Positions 1 through 8,721 of a stretch of DNA of 64,000 bases are shown one piece after another. The stretch is from Bradyrhizobium sp. NDS-1 (GTDB lineage Bacteria > Pseudomonadota > Alphaproteobacteria > Rhizobiales > Xanthobacteraceae), in NCBI RefSeq assembly GCF_032918005.1, contig NZ_CP136628.1:1535501-1599500 (forward strand). The letters run 5' to 3'. The notes below the pieces were generated by a model, which worked only from the letters and a program-made list of their open reading frames with translations, had not been told where the DNA came from and did no database searches. A program made the translations under genes and the position numbers. Within the stretch, counting starts at the first letter, position 1. Each line of letters starts with the position of its first letter.

Positions 1-203
1 AGGCGAATTCCGACTTGCGCATCCGCAGCCGTTTCGATGACGTCCAGCCGGTAGACAAGGTCGCCAATGCTGACTTGCACGCCTGGGCCGCCATCGCGCG
101 TGAGGGTTACGCACCCCAACGTGCTTTGGACGATGCCGACGATCTGGAGGGGGGAGGTTCTAATGCCCCAATTGTGGGGCTCAACGCCAAAAGCAACTGA
201 CAT
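1..203 (-). CDS. FecR-module protein, N-terminal part (runs off left edge)
   Basis: The minus strand is open from an ATG at 203 to the left edge, giving about 67 residues that read as one coherent domain. Residues such as GDLVYRLDVIETAADAQVGI match the FecR-type module seen in the gene at 646 (GDAVYLRDVVQTGADSRVSI), which supports both strand and frame. FecR-type modules at the N-terminus are found in periplasmic or surface proteins, including large adhesins; how this protein continues cannot be seen. No signal peptide is visible at the N-terminus. A plus-strand reading frame over the same bases looks like noise. The gene is divergent from the FecR gene at 646. Confidence 0.6.
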   Translation of the reverse strand, partial: MSVAFGVEPHNWGIRTSPLQIVGIVQSTLGCVTLTRDGGPGVQVSIGDLVYRLDVIETAADAQVGIR

Positions 204-645
204 GACTGTGGCCTCGCGTGCCGAATAATTCGGGCTCGGCGCGGTGCTGCGGTCTTGTATCGGTTTTGCTAAGCCACGGGCTCAATATGCAATTTTTGGC
301 GTTAGCAACCCCAGGCCTGCACGCCGAAGAAGTTCTGTAAAAAATCGATCTCTATAGGTATGGCCAAGACGATGGCCGGTTCAGCGGAGATGTCTCTCCG
401 CAGCAACAATTTGCGCTCTCTAGAAGTTGACGATCAAGCAACGTGACATTTAGCTCAATTTCGCTGGTCAAGCAAACGGCTTGGGCCTAACATCAATTTC
501 GGAGATACTTTGTCTGGAAGGCAGGTCCGTTAGGACCGATCCAGGTTGTAGAAATTGGCAGTGCACGAATTGCGAGCCCTACCTAGGGCTCATACAGCTC
601 CATCGAGCGGCTCGCAAACCACATCCTTCTCGGAAAGGGCGGGTC
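204..645. other. intergenic region between divergent FecR genes
   Basis: No convincing gene is seen in these 442 bases. The stretch is richer in A and T than its surroundings and must hold the promoters of both divergent FecR genes. It contains short perfect inverted repeats at 524-537 (GGTCC, 4-base loop) and 574-591 (GAGCCCTA, 2-base loop). An in-frame extension of the downstream gene back to 481 has no ribosome site and no domain content. Confidence 0.5.
574..591. promoter_or_regulatory. 8-bp perfect inverted repeat upstream of fecR-like gene
   Basis: GAGCCCTA and TAGGGCTC face each other across two bases, 54 bases before the ATG at 646. It could be an operator or the foot of a hairpin in the leader; nothing else supports either role. 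Confidence 0.3.
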
Positions 646-1287
646 ATGTGCAGACATATGATTGCAGTTTTGGTCACCGGCTTCATTTTGGCATCCGCGG
701 GTGGTCTCGCCGCGCAAGCGCAGACTCCAGTCAATCCCGTGATACGTGGCTCCGATGATGCGGTGCCAAAACCCATTGGCAAGGTCGTAGCCGTCACAGG
801 TTCGGTCTCGATCGAGCACCAGGGTGCGGCCGTCGTCCAGGCGAACCTCGGTGACCCCGCTCAGGCAAAAACCGGCGATGCCGTCTATCTCCGCGACGTC
901 GTGCAAACGGGGGCGGACAGCCGTGTCAGCATCAATTTCAGCGATGGCTCTTCGTTCAATTTGTCGAGCAACGCGCGCATGACCCTGGATGAGTACGTTT
1001 ATGATCCCGACGGCAAGTCCAATGCCACATTTTTCAATCTGGCCAAAGGCACGGCGACTTTCGTCGCCGGCCAGATCGCCAGGACCGGCGACATGAAGGT
1101 CGATACGCCCGTTGCAACGATGGGAATCCGAGGCACTACGCCGCACATCGAAATTGCGGATGACGGCGCGGTCAAGTTCTCGACTCTCATCGAGGAGGGC
1201 AAGAGCAAACTGGCAAAGAAGCACGTGACTGCTGTCACGCCCGAACGGGGGAGCGGTCCGAGGCCGAACATTTGCAGAGGGTGCTGA
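646..1287 (+). CDS. exported FecR-domain protein
   Basis: A 213-residue protein with a likely Sec signal peptide (residues 1-26, hydrophobic IAVLVTGFILASAGG ending in AQAQ) followed by one FecR domain. The domain shows the usual order: GKVVAVTGSVSI, a GDAVYLRDVVQT segment, SDGSSFNLSSNARM and TPVATMGIRGT. In iron-signalling systems FecR is an anti-sigma partner, but single exported FecR domains like this are often next to adhesins and have no sigma factor; none is seen here. The start at 646 was chosen because it opens the signal peptide and has GGAAAGGG just upstream; longer in-frame starts lack both. It lies 12 bases before the TPR gene, so an operon is likely. Confidence 0.8.
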   Translation: MCRHMIAVLVTGFILASAGGLAAQAQTPVNPVIRGSDDAVPKPIGKVVAVTGSVSIEHQGAAVVQANLGDPAQAKTGDAVYLRDVVQTGADSRVSINFSDGSSFNLSSNARMTLDEYVYDPDGKSNATFFNLAKGTATFVAGQIARTGDMKVDTPVATMGIRGTTPHIEIADDGAVKFSTLIEEGKSKLAKKHVTAVTPERGSGPRPNICRGC

Positions 1288-1299
1288 AGCGACACGGGC

Positions 1300-2154
1300 A
1301 TGACCATCCGAGCCGCCATCATCGACAGCGTCGCGTCCGCGCTCGTGATGCTGTCGCTCGGCTTGCCGGCGGGCGCGCAGCAACCGCAGAAGAATAGCCA
1401 CCTCAGGAGCATCGAGCAGTGCAATGGCTCGGACCGTATTCCGGCCCAGGCCCGGGTCGCCGGCTGCACGGCGCTCATCAATTCGAGCGATACCAAGCCC
1501 GCCGCGCTGCCTCTGGCTTATAACAACCGTGGCAACGCCTTTGCCGCGGCGGCGGAGTACGACCGCGCAATCAGCGATTTCGATCGCGCGATCGAGCTCG
1601 CCGAGGGCTACGTCAAGCCGGTGAACAATCGCGGCGTTGCCTATCTGCGGAAGGGGGCCTACGAGGACGCGGTCAAGTCCTTCGACGAGGCCATCAGGCT
1701 CGATCCTGCTTATGTCCGCGCCTTCGCCAATCGTGCGCAAGCCCACCTGAAGCTGAAGCGGTATGACCAGGCCGCGCTGGATTTTGACGAGGCCATTCGT
1801 CTCGATCCGAATTTGACGTGGGCGAGGAGCGGACGTTGCTGGGCCCGGGCGGTGATCGGCGATCTGCAGGCCGGTCTCGACGACTGCGACAGGGTCATTC
1901 AATCGGGATCGAGCGACGCCGCGACCTATGATTCACGCGCACTGATCCATCTGAAGATGGGGCAGCTCGCCGCCGCGGTCGACGACTACAGTTCAGCGCT
2001 GCGCCTGGCGCCAAACCTGGCAAGCGCGCTCTATGGACGCGGACTTGCCCGACTGAGGCAGGGCGACAACGCCGGCGGCGACCGCGACGTCTCGGCGGCG
2101 AAGAGGATCGACCTCAAGATCGCCGACGAGTTCACCCGCTACGGCGTGCAGTGA
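1300..2154 (+). CDS. exported TPR-repeat protein
   Basis: A 284-residue protein with a hydrophobic signal-like N-terminus (LVMLSLGLPAGAQQ) and about six tetratricopeptide repeats from residue 65 onward, for example NNRGNAFAAAAEYDRAISDFDRAIEL and three repeats ending in IRLDP or RLAP. TPR arrays are protein-binding scaffolds, so this is probably a periplasmic partner protein. The pair Cys45/Cys55 region (EQCNGSD and VAGCTALI) resembles exported TPR proteins of Bradyrhizobium in which a small Cys-containing cap precedes the repeats. It follows the FecR gene by 12 bases on the same strand, which suggests co-transcription and a shared envelope role. The partner is not known. Confidence 0.8.
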   Translation: MTIRAAIIDSVASALVMLSLGLPAGAQQPQKNSHLRSIEQCNGSDRIPAQARVAGCTALINSSDTKPAALPLAYNNRGNAFAAAAEYDRAISDFDRAIELAEGYVKPVNNRGVAYLRKGAYEDAVKSFDEAIRLDPAYVRAFANRAQAHLKLKRYDQAALDFDEAIRLDPNLTWARSGRCWARAVIGDLQAGLDDCDRVIQSGSSDAATYDSRALIHLKMGQLAAAVDDYSSALRLAPNLASALYGRGLARLRQGDNAGGDRDVSAAKRIDLKIADEFTRYGVQ

Positions 2155-2184
2155 CGTCAGGATTGGTTCGCCGACATTCGTCCG

Positions 2185-3258
2185 CTAGACGTTCGATCCG
2201 TGGATGGCGTCGATCACGGCATCCGTCACTTCCTTCGTCGTCGCGTTGCCGCCGACGTCGGGCGTGAGCACGCCGGCTGCGCAGACTTTCTCGACCGCCG
2301 CCATCAGCCTTACTGCGGCATCCTTCTCGCCGAGATGCTCGAGCATCTGCGCGCCGGTCCAGAAGGTCGCGACCGGATTGGCGATGCCCTTGCCGGTGAT
2401 GTCGAAAGCCGAGCCGTGGATCGGCTCGAACATCGAGGGGAAGCGGCGCTGCGGATCGATGTTGGCGGTTGGCGCCACGCCGAGGCTGCCCGCCAGCGCG
2501 CCGGCGAGGTCGGACAGGATGTCGGCGTGCAGATTGGTCGCCACGATGGTGTCGAGGCTCTTCGGATGCAGCGTCATGCGCACCGTCATGGCATCGACCA
2601 GCATCTTGTCCCAGGTGACGTCGGGGAATTCGGCCGCGACCTCGGCCGCGATCTCGTCCCACATCACCATGCCGTGGCGCTGCGCGTTCGACTTGGTCAC
2701 GACGGTCAGGAACTTGCGCGGCCGCGACTGCGCGAGCTGGAACGCATAACGCATGATACGGGTGACGCCGACGCGGGTGAAGACCGCAACTTCAGTGCCG
2801 ACCTCTTCCGGCAGGCCCTTGTGCGCGCGGCCGCCCATGCCGGCATATTCGCCTTCCGAATTCTCGCGCACGATCACCCAGTCGAGATCGCCTACGCCGA
2901 CATCGCGCAGCGGCGAGGCCACGCCCGGTAATATCCTGGTTGGGCGCACATTGGCATATTGGTCAAAACCCTGGCAGATCGGCAGCCGCAGGCCCCACAG
3001 CGTGACGTGGTCGGGCACGTCAGGGGCGCCGACCGCGCCGAAATAGATCGCGTCGAACTTCTTCAGTTCGGCGAGGCCGTCGGCCGGCATCATCACGCCG
3101 TGCTTCTTGTAATAGTCCGAGCCCCAGTCGAACGTCCTGACGTTGAAGGCGAGGTCCCCGCTGCGTTTCGCCAGCGCCTCCAGCACGCGGACACCGGCCG
3201 AGATCACCTCGGGGCCGATGCCGTCGGCGGGAATGGCTGCGATGGAATGGGTGCGCAT
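2185..3258 (-). CDS. tartrate dehydrogenase / D-malate dehydrogenase family
   Basis: A 357-residue member of the isocitrate/isopropylmalate dehydrogenase superfamily. PADGIGPEV at the N-terminus, VRENSEGEYAGMGG, KSNAQRHGMVMW and EPIHGSAFDITGKGIANP are the standard substrate and NAD-binding signatures. The VRENSEGEYAGMGG form and 350-360 residue length fit tartrate dehydrogenase/decarboxylase or D-malate dehydrogenase (TtuC/DmlA) better than LeuB. These enzymes oxidise and decarboxylate 2-hydroxy acids with NAD and a divalent metal in the cytoplasm. The gene is divergent from a LysR regulator 153 bases away, the usual arrangement for a regulator of its own catabolic target. The exact substrate cannot be told from sequence. 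Confidence 0.85.
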   Translation of the reverse strand: MRTHSIAAIPADGIGPEVISAGVRVLEALAKRSGDLAFNVRTFDWGSDYYKKHGVMMPADGLAELKKFDAIYFGAVGAPDVPDHVTLWGLRLPICQGFDQYANVRPTRILPGVASPLRDVGVGDLDWVIVRENSEGEYAGMGGRAHKGLPEEVGTEVAVFTRVGVTRIMRYAFQLAQSRPRKFLTVVTKSNAQRHGMVMWDEIAAEVAAEFPDVTWDKMLVDAMTVRMTLHPKSLDTIVATNLHADILSDLAGALAGSLGVAPTANIDPQRRFPSMFEPIHGSAFDITGKGIANPVATFWTGAQMLEHLGEKDAAVRLMAAVEKVCAAGVLTPDVGGNATTKEVTDAVIDAIHGSNV

Positions 3259-3357
3259 GGGGGAGGCTCCGTGTGAGAGATCGTGCCGGCCTGTCGGGCC
3301 GTCCGCGTTGCCGGCAAGTCTAGACGGGAGTGCAGCGCGAGCTCAATTGACGCTGGT

Positions 3358-3378
3358 TTATACAAAAAAATGATATAA
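3358..3378. promoter_or_regulatory. LysR-type operator candidate
   Basis: TTATA and TATAA form a perfect inverted repeat with an 11-base spacer, matching the T-N11-A pattern of LysR-family binding sites. The right arm overlaps a consensus-like TATAAT at 3374-3379 that could be the minus 10 box of the LysR gene starting at 3412. Confidence 0.45.
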
Positions 3379-3411
3379 TCATCGTGGCGCGGGACGAGAG
3401 GATTTTGCGGA

Positions 3412-4329
3412 ATGGAATTGCATCAGCTCCGATGCTTCCTGGCGGCGGCCGAGCAGCTGCATTTCGGCCGCGCGGCACAGCAGCTGCAGATGCTGCCATC
3501 CGCGCTCGGCCGGCAGATCAGGCTGCTGGAAGAGGATTTGGGAGCGCGGCTGTTCGCGCGGACGACGCGTGCGGTGGCGCTCACTGAGGACGGCACGACG
3601 TTGCTGCGCGATGCGCGTGCCATTCTCGCCAGGGTCGAGGCGGCCGAGAACAATTTGCGCAACCGCTCGCGCGCCGGCGCCGCGCGCCGGCTCCGGATCG
3701 GCGCCATCGATAGTGCAGCGGCCGGATTGCTGCCGCCGCTGCTCCGAGATTTCCGCGTCAGGCACCCGGCAATCGCAGTGCAGCTTCTGGAAGACAAGAC
3801 CGTCCGGCTGCTGCCGAAGATCTTGAGCGGCGCGCTCGATGTCGCCTTTGTTCGCCCGCCCGCCACTGCGGACAAGCGGCTCGAATTCCGCGATCTGCTC
3901 CTGGAGACCGCGGTCGTGGCATTCCCGCAGCGGCACGCGCTGGCCAAGAGGACGTCGATCACGCTGGCCGAGATTGCGGACGAGGCGATGCTGGTACCGG
4001 ACCGCCGCTCGCGGCCGCACAGCCACGACCTCACGATGAAGCTGTTCGAACAGGCTGGGTTGACGCCACGCATGGTGCAGGTCGCCGATGAGAAGCAGAC
4101 CATCATCAACCTGGTGGCAACACGGCTCGGCGTCGCCATCGTGCCGCGCTGGACCGCGCGAATGGCGGTGACAGGCGTGCGCTTCGTGCCGCTCCGGCCG
4201 AAGCAGAGCGGTCCCGTCGGCCGCCTGCCGCTCGCCGCGGCCTGGCTGCGCGGCTCGCGCGATCCGGCCCGCGACGCCATGCTGGCTGTGCTCGCGGCGC
4301 GGCTGCGCAGCTATGCGCGGGAGGCGTGA
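3412..4329 (+). CDS. LysR-family transcriptional regulator
   Basis: A 305-residue LysR-type regulator. Residues 1-60 form the winged helix-turn-helix (MELHQLRCFLAAAEQLHFGRAA, then ALGRQIRLLEEDLGARLFAR), and residues 90-300 the effector-binding domain. It is divergent from the tartrate/malate dehydrogenase at 2185-3258, so that enzyme is the most likely target. The aspartate dehydrogenase gene follows on the same strand after a few bases and could be co-transcribed, tying the regulator to dicarboxylate or aspartate metabolism. The effector is unknown. Confidence 0.88.
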   Translation: MELHQLRCFLAAAEQLHFGRAAQQLQMLPSALGRQIRLLEEDLGARLFARTTRAVALTEDGTTLLRDARAILARVEAAENNLRNRSRAGAARRLRIGAIDSAAAGLLPPLLRDFRVRHPAIAVQLLEDKTVRLLPKILSGALDVAFVRPPATADKRLEFRDLLLETAVVAFPQRHALAKRTSITLAEIADEAMLVPDRRSRPHSHDLTMKLFEQAGLTPRMVQVADEKQTIINLVATRLGVAIVPRWTARMAVTGVRFVPLRPKQSGPVGRLPLAAAWLRGSRDPARDAMLAVLAARLRSYAREA

Positions 4330-4365
4330 GGCGCTATGACGGCAGCCGGATCAAAGGTGAGTGCG

Positions 4366-5190
4366 ATGACTGAACAGAGAGCGTCGGGCGAGTTGCGCGT
4401 TGCCATCGCGGGCTTGGGCTCGATCGGCACCAAGGTCGCGACAGCCCTCGATCAGGGCATTGAGGGCTTGACGCTGTCGGCCGTCGCCGTGCGCGATGCC
4501 GCCAAGCATCAAGCCTTCTTGAGCGGCTTGTGCTCCCCGCCATCCGTGCTGCCGATCGCCCAGCTCGGCGACGCCGCCGACATCGTGGTGGAATGTGCGC
4601 CGAGCAGTCAGTTGCGCGCAATCGTCGAGCCCGCGGTGACGCGCGGCAAGGCAGCTATCGTGGTCAGCGTCGGCGGGCTGCTCGATCATTTCGATCTCGT
4701 CGACCTCGCCCGCACCAATGGCGGCCGCATCATCGTGCCCACGGGCGCACTGATCGGGCTCGACGCCGTCAACGCCGCCGCAATCGGCACCATTCATTCG
4801 GTGAAGATGGTGACCCGCAAGCCGATCGACGGCTTGAAGGGCGCGCCGTTCATCGTCCAGAACAACATCGACATCGACAATTTGCGCGAGCCGCTCAAAC
4901 TGTTCGAGGGCACGGCGCGCGAAGCGGCCAAGGGCTTTCCGGCCAATCTCAACGTCGCGGTGGCGCTGTCGCTCGCGGGCGTCGGGCCGGATCGCACGCA
5001 GGTGCAGATCTGGGCCGACCCGACCGTGACGCGCAACGTTCACCGCATCGAGGTCGAGGCGGATTCGGCGCGCTTCTCGATGGCGATCGAGAACATCCCG
5101 TCTGAAAATCCAAAGACCGGCCTGATCACCGCGCTCTCGGTGATCGCGCTGCTGCGCAAGCAGCGCGCCACGCTGTGTGTAGGGACGTGA
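4366..5190 (+). CDS. nadX: aspartate dehydrogenase
   Basis: Predicted NAD(P)-dependent L-aspartate dehydrogenase, which makes iminoaspartate/oxaloacetate and ammonia from aspartate and can replace NadB in NAD synthesis. The Rossmann motif AGLGSIGTKVA lies near the N-terminus, followed by VECAPSSQLR, VPTGALIGLD and a C-terminal VEADSARFSMAIENIPSENPKTG-type segment characteristic of the family. The start at 4366 has AAAGGTGA 6-12 bases upstream; an in-frame ATG at 4336 would add ten residues and is less well placed. Protein of 274 residues, close to the 255-270 usual. It follows the LysR gene directly. No nadA or nadC is nearby, so a role in aspartate catabolism is equally possible. Confidence 0.82.
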   Translation: MTEQRASGELRVAIAGLGSIGTKVATALDQGIEGLTLSAVAVRDAAKHQAFLSGLCSPPSVLPIAQLGDAADIVVECAPSSQLRAIVEPAVTRGKAAIVVSVGGLLDHFDLVDLARTNGGRIIVPTGALIGLDAVNAAAIGTIHSVKMVTRKPIDGLKGAPFIVQNNIDIDNLREPLKLFEGTAREAAKGFPANLNVAVALSLAGVGPDRTQVQIWADPTVTRNVHRIEVEADSARFSMAIENIPSENPKTGLITALSVIALLRKQRATLCVGT

Positions 5191-5194
5191 ACCC

Positions 5195-6499
5195 TTACGC
5201 GCCCGTCACGCGCCAGATCACGTTGCCGACGTCGTCGGCCATCAGCAGCGACTTCTTGTCCGGTCCGATCACGACGCCGACCGGGCGGCCGTAGGATTCC
5301 TTCTCGTCCGGTGCGAGGAAGCCCGACAGGATGTCGCGCGCTGGGCCGGAAGGCCTGCCGTTCTCGAACGGGACGAACACCAGCTTGTAGCCGGACAGCT
5401 TGCTGCGATTCCACGAGCCGTGCTGGCCGATTGCCATGCCGTCCCCGAAGCCGGGCAGGGTGCCCGCGGGCATCCAGCACAGGCCGAGCGAAGCCGTATG
5501 GCCGCCGAGCGCGTAGTCCGGTTGAATCGCCTTTGCGACCATCGCCGGATCCTGCGGCACGCGATCGTCCACCGTCTTGCCCCAGTAGCAATAGGGCCAG
5601 CCATAGAAGCCGCCGTCGCGCACCGAGGTGAGATAATCCGGCGGCGTCTCGTCGCCGAGGCCGTCGCGCTCGTTGACCACGGTCCAGAGCACATTCGTAG
5701 TCGGCTCCCAGGCAAGGCCCACCGGATTGCGCAAGCCTGCGCCGAAAATGCGATGCGTGCCGGCGACGAGGTCGAGCTCGTACACCGCCGCGCGGCCCTC
5801 CTCGACCTCCATGCCCATCTCGGCGATGTTGCTGAGCGAGCCGACACCCGCATACAGCTTCTTGCCGTCCGGGCTTGCGAGGAGGCTGCGTGTCCAGTGT
5901 CCGCCCGGCTTGAAGGTCGTCAGCCGCTTGCCCGGCGCGGTGATGCGGTCGGCGCCCGCGACGTAAGGAAACGCCATCACGCCATCGGTATTGCCGACAT
6001 AGAAGGTGTCGCCGACCAGCGCCATGCCGAACGGCTGGCTGAGGTTTTCCATGAAGGCGCCGCGGACTTCGGCGACGCCGTCGCCATTTTTGTCGCGCAG
6101 CAGCGTGATGCGGTCGGCGGAAACGCCGAGCGCCGCGGCGCGGCGCATGGTGGCCTGCATCGCATAATGAAACACGGACCTCGGTGCGCCCGCGATCTGC
6201 GTCGCTTCGGCGATCAGCACGTCGCCATTGGGCAGCACCTCGATCCAGCGCGGATGATCGAGACCGGTCGCGAACGCATTGACCTTGAGCCCGGGCGCGA
6301 CTGTCGGCTTCTGTCCCTCGCTCCAGCCCCGCGCGGTCGGCATCTTCAGCGTCGGAATCGCACCTTGTGGCTTCGCTTCGGGGATGGCGGGCTTCTCTCC
6401 CCAGGCCGGCACGGGCTCGGTCCCCGTCAGCTTGCGCCATTGCAGCGCGATGCCGCCGAGGAGCGCAACGAACTGCGCGAAGATGCTGGAAAAGGTCAT
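5195..6499 (-). CDS. sorbosone dehydrogenase-like PQQ beta-propeller protein
   Basis: A 434-residue protein of the glucose/sorbosone dehydrogenase superfamily. A hydrophobic N-terminal stretch (FVALLGGIALQW) suggests export or membrane anchoring. The body shows propeller repeats such as HPRWIEVLPNGDVLIAEA, NLSQPFGMALVGDTFYVGNTDG, SPDGKKLYAGVGS and a C-terminal GVVIGPDKKSLLMADDVGNVIWRV blade. Family members are periplasmic PQQ-dependent aldose or sorbosone dehydrogenases, but many have unknown substrates. It ends five bases from the end of the convergent aspartate dehydrogenase gene. No PQQ synthesis gene is in the window. Confidence 0.75.
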   Translation of the reverse strand: MTFSSIFAQFVALLGGIALQWRKLTGTEPVPAWGEKPAIPEAKPQGAIPTLKMPTARGWSEGQKPTVAPGLKVNAFATGLDHPRWIEVLPNGDVLIAEATQIAGAPRSVFHYAMQATMRRAAALGVSADRITLLRDKNGDGVAEVRGAFMENLSQPFGMALVGDTFYVGNTDGVMAFPYVAGADRITAPGKRLTTFKPGGHWTRSLLASPDGKKLYAGVGSLSNIAEMGMEVEEGRAAVYELDLVAGTHRIFGAGLRNPVGLAWEPTTNVLWTVVNERDGLGDETPPDYLTSVRDGGFYGWPYCYWGKTVDDRVPQDPAMVAKAIQPDYALGGHTASLGLCWMPAGTLPGFGDGMAIGQHGSWNRSKLSGYKLVFVPFENGRPSGPARDILSGFLAPDEKESYGRPVGVVIGPDKKSLLMADDVGNVIWRVTGA

Positions 6500-6574
6500 G
6501 AGAAGCCCCTGTTTGCGCGCGCATCCAACTGGTTGACGCGGCCCGCGTCAACCTGTGCGGTACGCCCGTGGGGT

Positions 6575-6591
6575 CTATTCCCGTGGAATAG
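6575..6591. promoter_or_regulatory. inverted repeat upstream of sorbosone-dehydrogenase-like gene
   Basis: CTATTCC and GGAATAG are separated by three bases, about 75 bases before the start codon at 6499. Possible operator; no regulator gene adjoins it. Confidence 0.25.
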
Positions 6592-6639
6592 CAGCCGATC
6601 GAATTTGCATGGGACGAACGCCGGCGGCTTGCCCGTCGA

Positions 6640-6849
6640 TCAGCGGCGGATCTGCCGCTCCAGCCGTCGCGCCGCGCGAAAATCATCGAGATGATGGAGG
6701 TTCGGCGTCAGTGCGGCCTCCTTGGACAGCAGATGATAGACACGCGCCACCGTGCGCTGCTTCTGCTTCGGCCGCCCAGGCGGCAATGTCCGCGCCTTGC
6801 GGATTGCGGCGATCGCATGCTCGCGAAAATAGTCGTAGGCATCCGACAT
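6640..6849 (-). CDS. small basic protein of unknown function
   Basis: A 69-residue protein, rich in Arg and Lys and without a signal peptide or membrane segment. It starts MSDAYDYFREHAIAAIRKAR and ends in RRLERQIRR, with a predicted helical character throughout. I do not recognise the family. Coding is supported by an amino-acid composition that is not that of a shadow frame and by its clean position between 6499 and 7008. It follows the ICMT-like gene by 158 bases on the same strand. Confidence 0.55.
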   Translation of the reverse strand: MSDAYDYFREHAIAAIRKARTLPPGRPKQKQRTVARVYHLLSKEAALTPNLHHLDDFRAARRLERQIRR

Positions 6850-7007
6850 GGCTCGATGCTCTGCGGTTCGGACAGGTGTCGACGGGTAACGGGCCAGAGG
6901 GATTGCGGTTCCTCGGCGCGCCGGTCGTGCGCCTGCCCCGGACGCAGCGCCGCAGCGTTGCACGCTGCAGCGCGTCCGGGACACGAGAGGGAGGCGGGTT
7001 ACTATAC

Positions 7008-7634
7008 CTACCGCGGCGACAGGAACGGGATGATCATCGGCACGCGGCGGCAATAGGCACCGTAGGCGTCTTCGCCGAGCTCCTTGGACAGGAACACCTC
7101 TTCCATCCGGCCCTTCTGCCACATGCCGAGCGAGATCAGGATCGCACCGAGGATCGTCGTTACGAGGCCGATGGCGATGCCGGTGACGAGCATGCCGAAG
7201 ATCAAGCCGGTATAGATCGGGTGACGCACGATGCCGTAGGGGCCGGTGTCGATGACGCGGTGGTCTTCCTTCTGGGTGATGGCGTTGGACCAGAATTTTC
7301 CCAGATGCAGTCGGCCCCACCAGGCGAAGGCAATGCCGGCGGCCGAGAGGATTGCGGCAATGGCGATGCCGGTGTTGCCGAGCACCCAGAGCGGCTTCCA
7401 GCCCAGTATCTCCGCGACCCACGGCGTGTACAGGATGCCGCCGACCAGGATCGGCAAGCGAAAGCGCTGCGACTCCAGCGTCATGACCTGCTTCTTGGTC
7501 TGGCCTTGCCAAAACGAAGCGCCGACCCAGCTGGCGAGAAAGGCGAGCCAGAGCAAGGCCAGCACTTTGGTCGGCCAGGCCGTGGTCCAGCCACCCCAGG
7601 CGACGGAGAGAAGCTTGCTGAAATCGAAGGACAT
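7008..7634 (-). CDS. isoprenylcysteine methyltransferase-like membrane protein
   Basis: A 208-residue integral membrane protein with about five transmembrane segments. The signature GPYGIVRHPIYTGL near residue 130 and the C-terminal YCRRVPMIIPF match the ICMT/phospholipid methyltransferase (PEMT/NnrU-like) fold, in which this region binds S-adenosylmethionine and the methyl acceptor. Bacterial members methylate lipids, isoprenoid-like or unknown small substrates rather than prenylated proteins. It lies 27 bases after the HpnA-like epimerase and is probably in the same transcript. Substrate unknown. Confidence 0.75.
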   Translation of the reverse strand: MSFDFSKLLSVAWGGWTTAWPTKVLALLWLAFLASWVGASFWQGQTKKQVMTLESQRFRLPILVGGILYTPWVAEILGWKPLWVLGNTGIAIAAILSAAGIAFAWWGRLHLGKFWSNAITQKEDHRVIDTGPYGIVRHPIYTGLIFGMLVTGIAIGLVTTILGAILISLGMWQKGRMEEVFLSKELGEDAYGAYCRRVPMIIPFLSPR

Positions 7635-7661
7635 GAAGGTTCTTTGCGTTAGGCGGCGGCG

Positions 7662-8693
7662 TTAGCTCGCGCGCGAGGAGAGCGCGCGATGCTCGATGGC
7701 GCCGGAGGCCGGCTGGCCGCCGCGGGCGAGAAGATGGGTGATGGTTTCGCGCAAGACGGGCTCGATCGGGCGCGGCGAATAGCCGAGCTCGGTGCGCGCC
7801 TTGCCGATCGAGAGGTCGCTGGCGGCGAGCGCGATGCGCACGCCCTCGGCGGTGCCGTTGGGCGGCCGGCGCGTGACATGATCGGAGATGTATTCGAGCA
7901 TGATCGCGGAGAGCTCGGCGATCCTGCCGGGGACGACGACCGGATACTGCCGGCGGCCGCTCATCGCCGACATCATCCGCAGGATGTTGCCGAGCGGAAC
8001 GCAGTCGCCGCCGAGGATGTAGCGCTGGCCGAGGCGTCCGCGCTCCATGGTCAGCACCAGGCCCATGGCGACGTCGCGCACGTCGACGAGGTTGACCAGG
8101 AAGTTGAGATGCGGCTGCACTTTCTTCTGGAGGAAGTACCACAGCATCGCCGTCGGCGGCGTCAGATTGTGGTCGGCGGCGCCGATCGGCATGGTCGGCG
8201 TGCCGATCACCAGCGGAAAGCCGTTGGCCGCCGCCTTGGCGGCATGATGCTCGGCGAGCGACTTCGACCGCGTATAGGCGCCCGGCATCGCATCGGCCGG
8301 CTGCAGCGCCTCTTCGGCGGGAACGCCTTTGAGGTCGGAATAGGGGAACAGGATCGATTCCGTCGAGCAGTGCAGAAAGCGCGACACGCCGCGCTTCATT
8401 GCGGCCGCGAGCACAATCTCGGTGCCCCGGCAATTGACCTCGTGAAAGTCCTGCTTGTTGGCGACCCACATGCCGGGCAGGCCGGCGAGGTGATAGACCT
8501 GATCGACCCCGGCGACCGCCGTATCAACCGCAGCGCTGTCCAGCACGGAGCCGTGGACATGTTCAACGTCAGTGTTCGCCGCCGCCGGCGCGCGGACGTC
8601 GAGCACACGTACCCGCTGCCCACGGGCACGGAGCGCTTCGACGAGATGATGTCCGATGAAGCCACTGCCACCGGTAACCAGGACGAGAGCCAT
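7662..8693 (-). CDS. NAD-dependent epimerase, HpnA-like
   Basis: A 343-residue extended short-chain dehydrogenase/reductase. VTGGSGFIGHH at residues 5-15 is the NAD-binding glycine motif and GAYTRSKSLAEH carries the catalytic YxxxK pair. The segments MPIGAADHNLTPP and LNFLVNLVDVRDVAMG, then GRLGQRYILGGD, resemble hopanoid-associated sugar epimerase HpnA. The start at 8693 places the glycine motif at the N-terminus; an upstream in-frame ATG at 8795 would overlap the preceding gene. It lies between an Mpo1-like gene (28 bases upstream) and an ICMT-like gene, a membrane-lipid context. No hopanoid cyclase is in the window, so HpnA function is an inference. Confidence 0.75.
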   Translation of the reverse strand: MALVLVTGGSGFIGHHLVEALRARGQRVRVLDVRAPAAANTDVEHVHGSVLDSAAVDTAVAGVDQVYHLAGLPGMWVANKQDFHEVNCRGTEIVLAAAMKRGVSRFLHCSTESILFPYSDLKGVPAEEALQPADAMPGAYTRSKSLAEHHAAKAAANGFPLVIGTPTMPIGAADHNLTPPTAMLWYFLQKKVQPHLNFLVNLVDVRDVAMGLVLTMERGRLGQRYILGGDCVPLGNILRMMSAMSGRRQYPVVVPGRIAELSAIMLEYISDHVTRRPPNGTAEGVRIALAASDLSIGKARTELGYSPRPIEPVLRETITHLLARGGQPASGAIEHRALSSRAS

Positions 8694-8721
8694 GCAGAAG
8701 GTTGCTGTTTCGCTTATAGAG

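Noticed and set aside
15..200. 61-codon plus-strand frame at the left edge
   Set aside because: The minus strand of the same bases reads as a FecR module, which is far more convincing.
3347..3379. TTGACG and TATAAT as a promoter for the LysR gene
   Set aside because: The spacing is 21 bases, too long for a standard sigma-70 promoter; TATAAT alone is kept only as a remark with the operator candidate.
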